Shown here piece by piece: positions 29,701 to 39,801 of a DNA stretch of 43,618 nucleotides (the stretch's first letter is position 1; each line of letters begins with the position of its first letter). The position numbers and the translations under genes were made by a program. The stretch comes from Ectocarpus siliculosus (taxonomy: Eukaryota; Sar; Phaeophyceae; Ectocarpales; Ectocarpaceae): assembly GCA_000310025.1 (NCBI GenBank), contig FN649730.1, positions 1,616,450 through 1,660,067 of the forward strand. The letters run 5' to 3'. Under the pieces are notes generated by a model that was given only the letters and a program-made list of their open reading frames with translations, ran no database searches and was not told the DNA's origin.

Positions 29701-30139
29701 TCGAAGCCCGGGCCGCACTCTTCACCCCGCTGACCACTGCCTCCGCACCCTTGCTGAGCGTTTCCCCAACCCACCCGGTCTCCTCTTGCTCCTTCTCCTC
29801 CTCCTGCTGCTTCTCGGAATCTCCTGTCGCGAGCAGCAAGGCCCGCTGCGATAATCGCGCATCATCATCGTTGGAGATGCCCTCGATGTCGTTGAAAGTA
29901 CTATCATCATCACTGCGCCGGGACGGGTCTAGCACCAGCTCCGACGAAGGGTCAGAAGCGGCGCACGTTGTCCTGGTGGGGCGGTGGCGGGTGCTTGCCA
30001 CTCCTGCGTAGTAGCGGCGGCGTTGATTCCTGAAGGACGGCACTCGAGATTGCGGTGGTGCTTTTGGAGCAGCTGTGAACGCGACGACTCCATCCCACAA
30101 CAACACGAACACGTATAACGCTGACAGTGAACTCCGCAT
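24279..30139 (-). CDS. Mpv17/PMP22-family membrane protein with plastid-type presequence, six exons
   Basis: Exons in coding order: 30139-29639, 27695-27571 (5' edge uncertain), 26947-26852, 26217-26092, 25134-24985 and 24461-24279, about 393 residues. Exon 1 starts with a signal peptide (MRSSLSALYVFVLLWDGVVA) followed by F-T-A-A-P, the heterokont A|F plastid-import junction, then a basic stretch and a long acidic linker. The Mpv17 core follows: LLEHPIITKTAINVGIYLIG then DWLSQ, WEFDLQRTLRNGLIGACFGP, VHFYYNF, FKIMLDQSIYF, and the signature GWRFWPFVHIFTYFLIP with RHRVLWVNCVDLLWSSIL. Four hydrophobic segments are expected. The tail is Gly/Glu-rich with eight glutamines (CAG repeat). Family members are small organelle-membrane proteins; channel roles are reported for some. 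Exon 1 ends in phase 0 while exon 2 at 27695 needs one preceding base, so a small exon or another acceptor (for example CTAG| at about 27,740) remains to be found. Plastid location is an inference. Confidence 0.88.
24815..25005 (-). repeat. Duplicated donor edge of exon 5 of the Mpv17-like gene
   Basis: The real edge, minus strand, is GAGGCACCGCGTGCTGTGG|GTAAGCGGGCTAAC. About 91 bp further into the intron is GCCGGCACCGCGTTGTGG|GTATGGGCTAGTTG (about 24,885-24,912). A third, shorter copy lies near 24,815-24,860. Between them GCTGCTATAAAGC and AGCGCTCCC repeat. Both copies keep a GT donor in a plausible context. Confidence 0.75.
25275..25377 (+). repeat. SINE-like dispersed repeat, copy B
   Basis: TGTGACCACCGAAGGCGTCC, then CATTAGAAGGTACTG, GCGGAACGGTTTTG and GTGAAGACACTAACAACAAC. 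It aligns over its length with the copies at 690-802 and 40,059-40,185. It lies in an intron of the Mpv17-like gene, antisense to it. Confidence 0.55.
26699..26727. repeat. (AG)n microsatellite
   Basis: About fourteen AG units in the intron between exons 3 and 4 of the Mpv17-like gene. Confidence 0.95.
27696..29638 (-). other. Large first intron of the Mpv17-like gene
   Basis: By phase, a further short exon of 3n+1 bases may lie here. No segment with convincing similarity to the family was found. No mobile element was recognised. Confidence 0.5.
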
Positions 30140-30290
30140 GACCAGAAGTCAATGTATTCCCCACGTCGTGGGCAGAAGATTAAAGTGCACGTCGTCGGAG
30201 GGCCTTCAGGACGGGGTGTATGGTGTACTTCTCCAGCTCTGGATGGTGTGGTAAGCCGGTAAATAACCACCAACTACACCGGGTTTGCCG

Positions 30291-30300
30291 CTATTTATAC
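30291..30300 (-). promoter_or_regulatory. TATA-box candidate of the Mpv17-like gene
   Basis: Minus strand GTATAAATAG, about 150 bases upstream of the ATG at 30139. It matches the TATAAATA consensus and would place transcription start near 30,265 with a 5' UTR of about 125 nt. Position and match are seen; function is inferred. Confidence 0.5.
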
Positions 30301-31487
30301 GGTACGAAAGAATATGGTAATACATGCAAATAGCTTGGAAACCCCGGGGATATACGGAAGAACTTTTCGTTTTTCCTGTTTTTTTTTCTTCTCCTCATCA
30401 CTCACGTGTGTGGAAGTCAGTGTTGTGTTGTGGTGTGCCACACCCTCCCAACGTGAACCTCCTCCTTCTCTCTGTTGTACCTGCCCTACACCTTTCCACC
30501 CGGACACAACTCACCCCCGCCTCTCTCTTGTGGGATCGAGATCGCGAATTTCGCCGAAACGCTCGTCCTCCTTCCGGGAAGAGCCGCAACACATCAAGCG
30601 AGGAGACCACCCTACGTACGGCAGGTCAGCAGGTGAAATGTCTTGAAATCTTGAAAAAATAATTTGCACGATAAAGTGAGACTGAATGTACCGAGAGGGT
30701 ACGTGTCAACTCACTCAGCTATGAACCCATCATATCGTAGTTCACACCAGCAAACCGAATGCATGTACTGCTGTCGCGTGTCTTTGTTGCCTACAGCCAG
30801 GATGTTTCTTACGGACTACGCGAGAAGAGATAGATCCAACACACACACACTTGGCCACTGCTGTGTGCTGCTTGCTTCTGCTCGGGTGGGTGTGGTATGT
30901 GGTATACGCGCCCCGCGAACGAAATAAGTGTACACAGCAGAGTCAACGAATCAAACATCGGAGAGGGAGATTTTACGACCGAGTTGTGCCTGTTCATAAA
31001 ATCTCCTATTTTTACAACGGAGTATTGTTCATTGGTTGGTGATGCGAACGACCACGGTCAGTCTGTCCACATCATGATCATCTGTCGCTCAATCAAGTGC
31101 CGTATGGCAGGCGTTTTCTTGTATGTATGTCATCTTTGACGTTGATTGGGGGGTGGGCACGAAGAAGAGAGAATAGAGCGAGCAGCTACATCTTGTAGCT
31201 GTTGCGTTCCGCGATGACGTTCCGACTTACTGGATATACACATACCTGTTCGCGTGCCGTCTTAAATCCACAGGCGTTGTATGCATGCATCCATACTCAT
31301 ATCTAAAGTAGCGCCACCCATCACAGACTATTTACACTGAGGTAGGTGTGCGGCTGATAGTTGTGTAGTCAGCAAGCAGAGAGACTGTTGGGCGAAGTGG
31401 CTTACGCTGTGCAGCGAGGGACACTGTCCTCTCGAGCTGCTGGCGTTGTTTTATGCGAGGTGTAGGTAGGGTAAACACAGAGTGATT
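30301..31487. other. Intergenic region, nothing recognised
   Basis: This lies between the putative TATA box of the Mpv17-like gene and the left end of the TA-flanked transposon. Open frames are short and unconvincing. Confidence 0.5.
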
Positions 31488-31489
31488 TA

Positions 31490-31513
31490 CAGAACCGGCC
31501 CGCACTTAAGAAC
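31490..31513 (+). repeat. Left terminal inverted repeat of the transposon
   Basis: Begins CAGAACCGGCCCGCACTTAA; pairs with 33,284-33,307 and follows a TA dinucleotide. Confidence 0.85.
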
Positions 31514-31724
31514 CTCTTATTTGGAGCGAGGCTCGCTTCTTGTTGGCTGCCCCAAGCAGAGCACAAGTTCTTATTTGCTAAGTTCTTATTTCCTCGTCCA
31601 GTTCTCCAGAAAAGGTGTGTTCTTGTTCTTTTGTCATCATCGAATGCTCAATTGGTGCACTACTCTCAACTGCACTCGACCCAGAGTTTCATGCCGCAAA
31701 CACCCCCCTCATATGGGGTAACTG

Positions 31725-32937
31725 TCAACCGTCTTGGTCCACAAGAGTGACGTTGGGGGTGCGTACCCTTCCCGCCCTACTGACGCTCTCAAGCAAAACC
31801 CACGAGCCTATCGCCGCGTCCGGATCTCCGCTGTACTTGTCCAAGGGCAGCTTCATCTTGCGCGTACTGTGGTCTACCTCCAGCTGCACACAGTAGTCGT
31901 ACAGGTGGCGCTGCGGAGATTGCTGAATGATCAACCCACCGAACCACCCCATGCCCAGCCTAACAAGCACTCCACGTTGCAAAAGCAATCTGTCAAGAGC
32001 AGCGGGGGTAGATTCTTGGAGGCTAAAGCCCGCCGGGATCTCCATTCCCTGCGTCTCGTCCTCCGGGTCGTCTGGGTCCATGCTGTCGTCTTCGTCCAAA
32101 AGAGCTAGCTCGTCGGTCTGGGATTGAGACATGTCTGCGACAAAGGGTACCGTGAGACACGAGAAGGAACGTACGGGTGTCATCGCCGTTACTCAACTGA
32201 AGCACACCATGTGTTCGTAGACGTGACGCGGAAACAGAATATCAGCAATATCCCAAACAGCACAAGGAAAAATGAACAAAAAGGACAATCAACAACGGTA
32301 AAGATGAATAAGCTGTAGTCTATGTAGTGCCAATCAAACTCACCGTCGTCGTCTTCATCGCTGTATCCAGCGTCCTCCACGCCCTCCCCGTTGTTGGCAC
32401 CGTTGCGCTCATCTCCGACGACCGGCTCGCGCCCTCCGGCGCCCTCCTCCTCCCGCCCCTCGGGCCCATCGCTGACGTCCTCCGAACCTCCTTCGTTCTC
32501 GCTGGAGTCTTCATCGTTTGCGAAGGTGTACGGCTGGTCCAAACCCTCCAAGGTGATTCGATCATCGCCTGAGCCGTCCACGGTCATCGCCATCCCGCAC
32601 TTTTCGAAAAGGCGGTGTCGGTACCCCTGATTGCTGTTGAGTTTTGCCATGGCCGCTCCCGTCCATTGAGTGATCAGTACGCGCCGGTCAGAAGCTGTCA
32701 GCGACGCGGTTTCCCACCTCTCGATGTTGTCCGACTGATCGAGCCACTTGTCCATCTCTTTACCGCCTTCACATGTGCCTTGATCGTCTCGAAGTGACGG
32801 TCAAGAATCAGTCCTCGTTGTTTCATCTCCGAGAGTTTGCCAAGATCCTTCAACAACCCGTGGGATAAGGGGTTGGACAGGGACATGATCCCCCTGCACG
32901 GCAGGTAACTCGTGGCAGGCTGCACACGCTGCTTCGA
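31725..32937 (-). pseudogene. Transposase remnant (DDE-type, C-terminal half) with an intron
   Basis: The frame runs from about 32,937 (RVQPATSYLPCRGIMSLSNP) through HFETIKAHVKAVK, is broken by a one-base frameshift near 32,752, and resumes as EMDKWLDQSDNIERWETASL, TASDRRVLITQWTGAA and FEKCGMAMTVDGSGDDRITL. These last blocks resemble C-terminal parts of DDE superfamily transposases known to me from oomycetes and related stramenopiles. An acidic stretch follows. A donor at 32,344 (GACGACG|GTGAGT) joins an acceptor at 32,134 (GTCGCAG|ACATGTC) in matching phase, removing 209 bases. The second exon ends in a conserved-looking module (GMGWFGGLIIQQ, LDKYSGDPDAAIGSWVLLE) before the stop near 31,725. 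Catalytic acidic residues cannot be located, and the N terminus is gone. Family assignment is tentative. Confidence 0.6.
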
Positions 32938-33283
32938 GTAAATTGAAACATCAACAAAAAACCCCTCCGCGCTGGCACAGGGGCACGATGTATACAGCAT
33001 ATGTACCCCCTGATTATAACCCTTAAAAAAATCTAGAAAGGGAAGTCTAGGTAGGTACCGACTACCCAAAAACCTGGGAACGCCCCCCCCCCCACCTCCT
33101 CCTCCTGCTGTGTATGTTCTTCTCTCGCCACCGCGTCACGTCATATATGTTCTTATCTGTAGAACCAGTCGTACACCTCACTGGGGGTTCTTATTCTTAA
33201 CAGCAGGTCCGATCTGAGCACGTGTTCTTAGGGGCAAGTTCTTAAAAATTGGATTTTTTGAGGCTCAAATTCTTAACGTCCAT

Positions 33284-33307
33284 ATTCTTAAGTGCGGGCC
33301 GGCTCTG
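33284..33307 (-). repeat. Right terminal inverted repeat of the transposon
   Basis: Ends GCGGGCCGGCTCTG, followed by TA. Reverse complement of the left end with one substitution over 23 bases. Confidence 0.85.
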
Positions 33308-33309
33308 TA

Positions 33310-34319
33310 TATCCACACTCAGACGCCCAAGCTGTCTTCACCTGACAGTTACAGACTTGGAAACACGCCTTCACAATACTGCACAGAACCCATGCAGTAG
33401 AACCAGTCGTTCTTGTACACAAATACTCCAACAGAGACCCCCCTCTTAGTTTCGTGCAGACGCCGACGACGACGTGAACACACCGTATTTTATTAAGATA
33501 TTTTGGAGCTGTGATATTCTTTCTTGACAAGCTGCGAGTAGTCGTAGGATCTTCCAAGGGCATGGCAAATTGCCGAAATATAACCCACGATCCATCGATC
33601 GCTGATGTGCAACACATATAGCATTACAGCAAGGTAAGGTACTCGCACGCACTGCTCCGTGTGTAGTGCACTCCACAGGAAATGAATTGCGGCTGGACAT
33701 ACTTACATGCCAGCAGGCTGCCAGCTTGTTCCAGAGCAAACACCTGCTGCGTGAAGACAGCCCGAGATTTTCTTCAATGTTGAAGTCGGATCTTCAAGAC
33801 TGCGAAAAATGTCGCCGAAAAGTTTCGTTGACCTCTACACTCATGGCCCAAGTACAATACAAGTAGCATATATATGTATATGCACCTCCACACCGAGGTT
33901 TCTTGGACACCGACAGCAGCACCGCCGTAGCCGTGGCTTGTACATAACAAAAAACAATGCTCCTGCTGAGATCTCGCATGCATATCAACACCGTCTGTGG
34001 TTCGAGATTCTAATCCAATGTTCAAGTCGGATCTTCCCTGCGAAATATGTCGCCGAAAAGTTCCGTTGACCTCGACATTCATGGCCCATCAACCACACTG
34101 TCTACCTCCCCCGCCTGCCCCCCCCGTCCCTGGGGTAGGCCGAGGTTCCGCAGTGGATCTAGACCTCGAAAGACCACCCAGCAAAGACGGATATACGGTC
34201 CCTAGCACTGTTGAGAGGGGGATCCTGAGTTTGACGGTTACGAGTTACAACTGCTGTCGTGAGATCGGGGTAGCTCGTGAACCGCCAGCCTTGGTAGCTG
34301 CAAAATGAGACTAGATCCT
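33310..34319. other. Gene-free stretch with dispersed repeats
   Basis: Between the TA-flanked transposon and the LINE. It contains a ~70-bp direct repeat pair and a segment shared with 40,225-40,355; no gene was recognised. Confidence 0.55.
33776..34088 (+). repeat. Pair of ~70-bp direct repeats flanking a shared segment
   Basis: TGTTGAAGTCGGATCTTC through ATGTCGCCGAAAAGTTTCGT to CATGGCCCA (33,776-33,848) recurs at 34,018-34,088 with about 88% identity. The ~170 bp between them carry TGCACCTCCACACCGAGGTT, GCAGCACCGCCGTAGCCGTG and CTGAGATCTCGCATGCAT, which reappear at 40,225-40,355. Confidence 0.7.
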
Positions 34320-37300
34320 AACGCCCCGGCTTAGAGACCGGGGTTATGCAGCAGCAGAGAGCACGGTGAGGGTGGTGGAGTGACCGCACGCCGTGGGGGT
34401 ATGCCCCAGAGAGAGGACAGGAGAGAGTCCGGAGCTGGAGGGCCACACCGCTCCGGGAAAAGAAGACAACTCTATGGGAAACAAGGCAAGAACCGGGGTA
34501 ACTGTCACGTTAGCCCGACTATTCGCAAGAAAATATCAAAAAACAAAAAAAAGAGGGGAAGATGGAGAAAAAGGAGGGGTCGGGCGGCGCGTACGCTAGC
34601 TAAGAGAGCAGCGCGCGCCGCGCGAAAGAGACAACAGGGTCAACTTCTTAGGGTAGCAACCTGGAATGTGCGGACTTTGGCTGTAAACGGGGCCAATGGG
34701 TACGGGCGAGCCTACAGCGTTCTACACGAGGCAGCGAGACAAGACGTATCGGTGGTAGGAATGCAGGAGACACGGAGGGCAGGTCGAATGGAATTTGCAG
34801 CAGCGAGTTTCCGGGTGTTGTGCTGTGGCACGGAGACTGGTGGAGCCCATGGTGTGGGGATAGCCGTCAAAGAGTGACTGTGCAAGACATCCACGTTCAC
34901 TACGGAGTTTATTGACGAACGCCTTATGGCCATGAGGTTTATGTTGGCAGGCCACCGTGAAGCGGTCAACTTCGTAGCCGCGTATGCTCCAGCCGAACCT
35001 TCAACCGCAGACAGCAAGCGCGTGTTCTGGGGAAAACTTGACAGTCTCGTGCGGAGGATCCCTTCCAAAGAATGTGTGTATGTCCTGATGGACGCCAATG
35101 CGCGAACGGGAGATAGGTTGGACGGAGGGGACGGAAGGGTAATAGGAATGTACGGGCGTGATGAGCTCAACGACAATGCATGCTACTGTTGAGCTTCGCA
35201 ACGGAAAACAGGCTAGCTCTCACGAACACGTTCTTGGAGACACGCAAGGGCGGAATACGGCACACGTACAACGGTGTGTCGGGAACCGATTGCAAGCGCC
35301 TTGACTACATCCTGACAAGGCAGGCACATCACGGCCGAGTATCGTGGTTGTCATCCCCCAGCCGGTTCGCCCAGTCAAAGCAGACTCAGACCACAATATG
35401 GTAGTAGCCGCCGTCAACCTCGGTGGCAGGCTTGCCCACAATCGTGCAGTCCGGACTAAACGACTAAACCGAAACAGAAGCAATTCAATCGACGGGAATT
35501 GCAGTTCGAAGCAGCACGGTGTGCGGTGACTAATCGATTCCTCCTCAACCTCGACACACGACTGGACGAGCGAACAACCACCGCCGCGGAATTGGCGACC
35601 GACTATACCAAGGCTCTCCTCCAAGCAGCGCGGACGACCCTAGGGGAGGAACCGCGAAGACGCCGCACGCAGGAGTGGTGTGAGACCCCAGAGACGAGAA
35701 CAGTGCTGGAGGAGGCCCTTACCAAACGGCGGGAAGCGCGCCGAGCGATGAGGGGCAGTTGGAACTCAGCAACGTGGAGGGCTCTGAAAGCAGCGTGTAA
35801 GGGAGTGGCTACAGCAGTCGAAACGGGCATTTATGCCCACCTGGACGGATATGTGACTGAACTCGAAGTAATCTACGAAGAACGCGACATGCGAGGACTG
35901 TACCAACACCTCAAGAGATCAGTGGGCCTCAGAGGGAGACAAGCGGGGGGACAGCAGTTCGTCGCGGATAAGAACGGCGTGTTACTCCGGAACAGGGACG
36001 ACATTTTCCAGCGGTGGGCGAGATTCTTCAGCACCCTGCTCAACACCACATGCCCTACCCTGAACCCAGACATCATCGAACGAGTGACGCAGCGGCCAGC
36101 GACACGTGGCACTCAACGGTTGGGAGAGGTGCCAGAACTCGAGGAGGTGAAACGGGCAACGAAAGGCCTCAAGAACTGGAAGGCATCCGGCCATGACTCC
36201 CTCCTTGCCGAGTTGCCCAAGATCGAGGACGACGAACCCTTCGTCCTGGGGCACCTCTATACCATCCTCGTAAAGGTGTGGAACGGAGGAGATATTCCGC
36301 AAGAGTGGAAGGATGCAACCATCAAGGTGTACAAGAAGGGTGACGGTCCAACTGTAACAACTACAGGGGGATTTCGCTACTATCTCACGTAGGCAAATTT
36401 CCCCATCAAGATCATCACCAACCGTCTAAGCGCCTTCTGCGAAGCCAACATCCTCCCGGAGGAACAGTGCGGATTTCGACCCGGGCGATCCACCGTCGAC
36501 ATGCTGTTCGTCGTGCGCCGGCTCCAGCAGCTGGGGCGGAGAAAGAAAATACCGCTCTACATGCGCTTCGTCGACTTGAAGAAGGCGTATGATTCGGTGG
36601 ACCGAGAGATGCTATGGAAGGTGCTGGCCAGGGCCGGGATTCCCGCGAAGCTGATCAAAGTCATCCGCCAATTCCACGATGGAATGCGGGCCCGGGTGCG
36701 CACGGACGACGGAGAACTATCGGACTGGTTCTTCGTGACACAGGGCGTGCGTCAAGGATGTGTGCAATCCCCACTGCTGTTCAACATCTTCTTCGCCGAG
36801 GTCCTCGAGGTCGTTGTCATCCGATTCAGCGAGGATGATGTTGTTCTGCGGAACCTGGTGTGCTTGGAGGAGGGGAAGACGGAAGCGGGGGGGGCGGAGG
36901 AGGCACCCCTTGACTGAGTACGGAGGGCAGTATGGGGGATGCTATATGCCGATGATGCCGGCGTCGTATCGAGGTCTGCAGAAGGACTGGCCAGAATGAT
37001 GACCATCATCGTTGAGGTGTTCGGGGAGTTCTGGCTGACGGTATCGGAGAAGAAGACGGAGACACTCCTGATGCGCGCGAAGGACAAGCCGACTACAACA
37101 CCACAGCCCCCCCCCCCTTCACCGCTGACCGTCGAAGCCGCGGGACAGAAATACGCCCAGACGACGGAGTTCCGGCACCTCGGTGGCCTCGTCAACGAAC
37201 ATGGCGACCTCACCCGTGAGATCAACTACAGGAGCAGAGGAGCGTGGGCGTGCCTCAGGCGATATGGCCGGGAGCTCTTCGACAGACCGATTGCGCCATT

Positions 37301-38030
37301 CCGACTCAAGATCCGCCTCCTCCAGGCGGAGGTGATGGAGGCACTGCTGTACGGCTGCAAGACGTGGTCACCACCCAGCGGCCACTACCAGACGCTGCGG
37401 TCGATACACCACCGACTGCTCATCGAGTTATCGGGCACAAGCGCAAGAAAGACACCTCCCGGCAGCTTTCCTACACCCAGACGCTGAAGAGGGTCGGATG
37501 CCAGAGCCTTGAAGCCACGATCCGACAAACGACGCCTACTGTTGGCGGGAGAATTGGCAAGGCAGCCGGACGGGCGACTCCCGAAACGACTGATGCTCGG
37601 CGAACTGGCGGGGGGGGAGAAGCGACGTAGGGGGGGACAGGAACAGAACTGGCCGAAGTGTGTGCTCGACGACCTGAAGGCATTCGGGGCCGACCACGGA
37701 TCTACGAAAATCGTTCCATGTTGTCTCGGAATTCCCGTACCGAAAGACACGGCACCGAAGTTAAAGTGGACGGAAGCCGCGAAGGTGGAGGGGGAGTACC
37801 CTGGCATGCGGCGGTGCTGCAGGGAGCTGAGAGGTTCATGACCTCCTCGCACAAGAAGGAAGAAGAGGCCAGCCGACAACGAGCGCTCAAACGAGACCAC
37901 AAGCCAACAACCAATGGGGCGGGAGGGGGGCAGGAGACGTACGAGACGGCGAGGGAAGAAAGTAAACGATATGAGACGGACCGAGTGGCGTGATACGTGC
38001 CGGATTGAATTTCTATTAGCCAATTCCCCC
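34320..38030 (+). mobile_element. Nearly full-length, mutated LINE with endonuclease and reverse transcriptase
   Basis: A single coding region in the order basic N terminus, EEP (APE-like) endonuclease, reverse transcriptase and Cys-poor C terminus, interrupted by stops and frameshifts. Limits are approximate: the 5' end is placed in the leader before the first ATG at 34,401 and the 3' end before the C-run at 38,029. No poly-A tail or target duplication was identified. It differs clearly from the LINE at 4.1-5.9 kb, so at least two LINE lineages are present. Confidence 0.75.
34401..37840 (+). pseudogene. LINE polyprotein remnant (EEP endonuclease plus RT)
   Basis: The N terminus is Arg/Lys-rich (RKKISKNKKKRGRWRKRRGR). 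The endonuclease shows LRVATWNVRTL, VGMQETRR, VNFVAAYAPAE, VLMDANARTGDR and ADSDHNMVVA. The RT shows CGFRPGRSTVDM, the catalytic block MRFVDLKKAYDSVDREMLW, TQGVRQGCVQSPLLFNIFFA and YADD (about 36,945). The C-terminal block contains RLPKRLMLGEL with W..C..DL. Damage seen: in-frame TGA at 34,875 and 36,915; frameshifts near 35,180, 35,340, 36,345, 36,400, 37,435 and 37,510. Frames recover after each break, so the element was once intact and has decayed by point changes. It cannot encode a working protein as assembled. Confidence 0.8.
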
Positions 38031-38295
38031 CCCCCCAACGCTGCACCATTGCACCAACCCCCCACTAGTGATGACGTACCATTACCATGTATCGCTGGTT
38101 GGTGGCCGTGTTTGCGTGTTTGCTTGTTCGTTCGTTAGTGGTCTCTCCACCGTGTGCCTTATTCTGTCTCTTATTTCTTGTTATTTTCGGCCTGGTCTCT
38201 TCTTGTCCTCGCTCTTTTTCTTTTTCGTTTTCTTTTTCGTTTTCTTTTCTCCTTTCTTCCTGTTTCCTTTTATTTTTTTCTCCTGTTTTTTTTTT

Positions 38296-39791
38296 GGGAA
38301 AACGACACAACAGGGTATACCCTGGTCGAAAAGCGACACACCTGGGTACACAGTCATTAACAGCAGTAAATGCATTCATATGATTGGTCAGCGCCCAATT
38401 TCACCCCGGTACGTCCGAAAAGGCGCAGGGTATACCCTGCTGTGTCTACTTTTCTCACCAACTGTACCCTGTTTTCGGAAGTGTACCCTGACCTGACGGG
38501 AAATAAGACCCATTCATCAATCATTTCCCCCGCAGGAATCTTCCCAACTCCTTTTCCCCTCCAACCATGGGGTACCAAACGGCGAATCTTCCCACCCAAT
38601 AACAACCATGGCAACGCGGCAGGAATCAGTTTCCGCCCCTGCCAAACAACACCAACCATCAACTCTTCCGCTCTAAATCAACAATGGCCGGGCACTACCC
38701 CAGCACAGCAGTTGTTCCGTTTGGAAACATGCACACACGTGTACAATACCCCGTGCACCACTGCTTGCTGCAGTCTATCTATATGCGACATGCACGGGTC
38801 ACGCTACGAAAGCGAGACCGATCCAGCATGGTTGACATGCATATATATGCATGTATGTGCTCATGATGTGTGGCGCTGCGCTGAGCGGGCGGAGGAGAGA
38901 GGCAGCAACACCACACACAGACACGCCCTTGACATCAATCATGGAAGGAGTAGCGAGTGCTAACAACTCTAGCAGCAGGACTGTGTCGTCCAACTCAATC
39001 ACCCTCCCTGTGCTCGCGGTGTATTTCATCGGCTCATCACGCTGAAGCCTGACGTCTTCTTACTACATACATTGATTGGTTGGTCGGCTTGGTCGGCTGG
39101 TAAGCGCGACCGCTGCTGTTACAGCAGTAGTTGTAGTTCAAGCAAGAAACACATCGCAATTGAGACACAACAGACAGCACACCCACGCACGCACGGCACA
39201 GGCAGGAGGGAGTGGCGGCGCCCAACGTTACCCGTGTAGTGCTGTGTCCATATATGCATGTCAACCATGCTGGATCGGTCTCGCTTTCGTAGCGTGACCC
39301 GTGCATGTCGCATATAGACTGCAGCAAGCAGTGGTGCACGGGGTATTGTACGCGTGTGCATGTTTCCAAACGGAACAACTGTGCTGGGGTAGTGCCCGGC
39401 CATTGTTGATTTAGAGCGGAAGAGTTGATGGTTGGTGTTGTTTGGCAGGGGCGGAAACTGATTCCTGCCGCGTTGCCATGGTTGTTATTGGGTGGGAAGA
39501 TTCGCCGTTTGGTACCCCATGGGTGGAGAGGAAAAGGAGTTGGGAAGATTCCTGCGGGGGAAATGATTGATGAATGGGTCTTATTTCCCGTCAGGTCAGG
39601 GTACACTTCCGAAAACAGGGTACAGTTGGTGAGAAAAGTAGACACAGCAGGGTATACCCTGCGCCTTTTCGGACGTACCGGGGTGAAATTGGGCGCTGAC
39701 CCATCATATGAATGCATTTACTGCTGTTAATGACTGTGTACCCAGGTGTGTCGCTTTTCGACCAGGGTATACCCTGTTGTGTCGTTTTCCC
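38296..39791. mobile_element. Foldback element with ~550-bp inverted arms (non-autonomous, MULE-like)
   Basis: Arm 1 (38,296-38,848) and arm 2 (39,246-39,791) are reverse complements at roughly 97% identity. Both start GGGAAAACGACACAACAGGG at the outer tip. Exactly ten T residues lie outside each tip (38,286-38,295 and 39,792-39,801), compatible with a 10-bp target duplication or insertion into a T tract. Each arm has two CAGGGTATACCCTG palindromes. Long arms with a 9-10 bp duplication fit Mutator-like or Foldback elements. The long open frames in the arms are mirror images of each other and are not taken as genes. The ~400-bp loop has no recognised coding region. Confidence 0.8.
38311..38439. 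promoter_or_regulatory. Palindromic motifs in the left arm, possible transposase-binding sites
   Basis: CAGGGTATACCCTG occurs at 38,311-38,324 and 38,426-38,439, with GTACCCTG half-sites near 38,465 and 38,489. The same set is mirrored in the right arm (39,648-39,661 and 39,763-39,776). Subterminal repeated palindromes often bind transposase; the role here is inferred. Confidence 0.4.
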
Positions 39792-39801
39792 TTTTTTTTT
39801 T

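Larger units (their letters stand above)
31490..33307 (-). mobile_element. DNA transposon with TIRs and TA target duplication (pogo/Tc1-mariner-like)
   Basis: The left end CAGAACCGGCCCGCACTTAA then GAA (31,490-31,512) is the inverted repeat of the right end TTCTTAAGTGCGGGCCGG then CTCTG (33,285-33,307), with one mismatch in 23. Both ends are flanked by TA (31,488-31,489 and 33,308-33,309). Subterminal GTTCTTA/TAAGAAC motifs recur near both ends. The interior holds the 3' part of a transposase-like gene on the minus strand; the N-terminal half is missing, so the copy is internally deleted and non-autonomous. A 210-bp relative lies at 20,288-20,497. Confidence 0.8.

Noticed and set aside
38370-38963. 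Long open frame (198 codons) in the left part of the foldback element, and its mirror at 39,037-39,717
   Set aside because: The two frames are copies of each other because the arms are inverted repeats. There is no recognisable domain and composition is unlike coding sequence.
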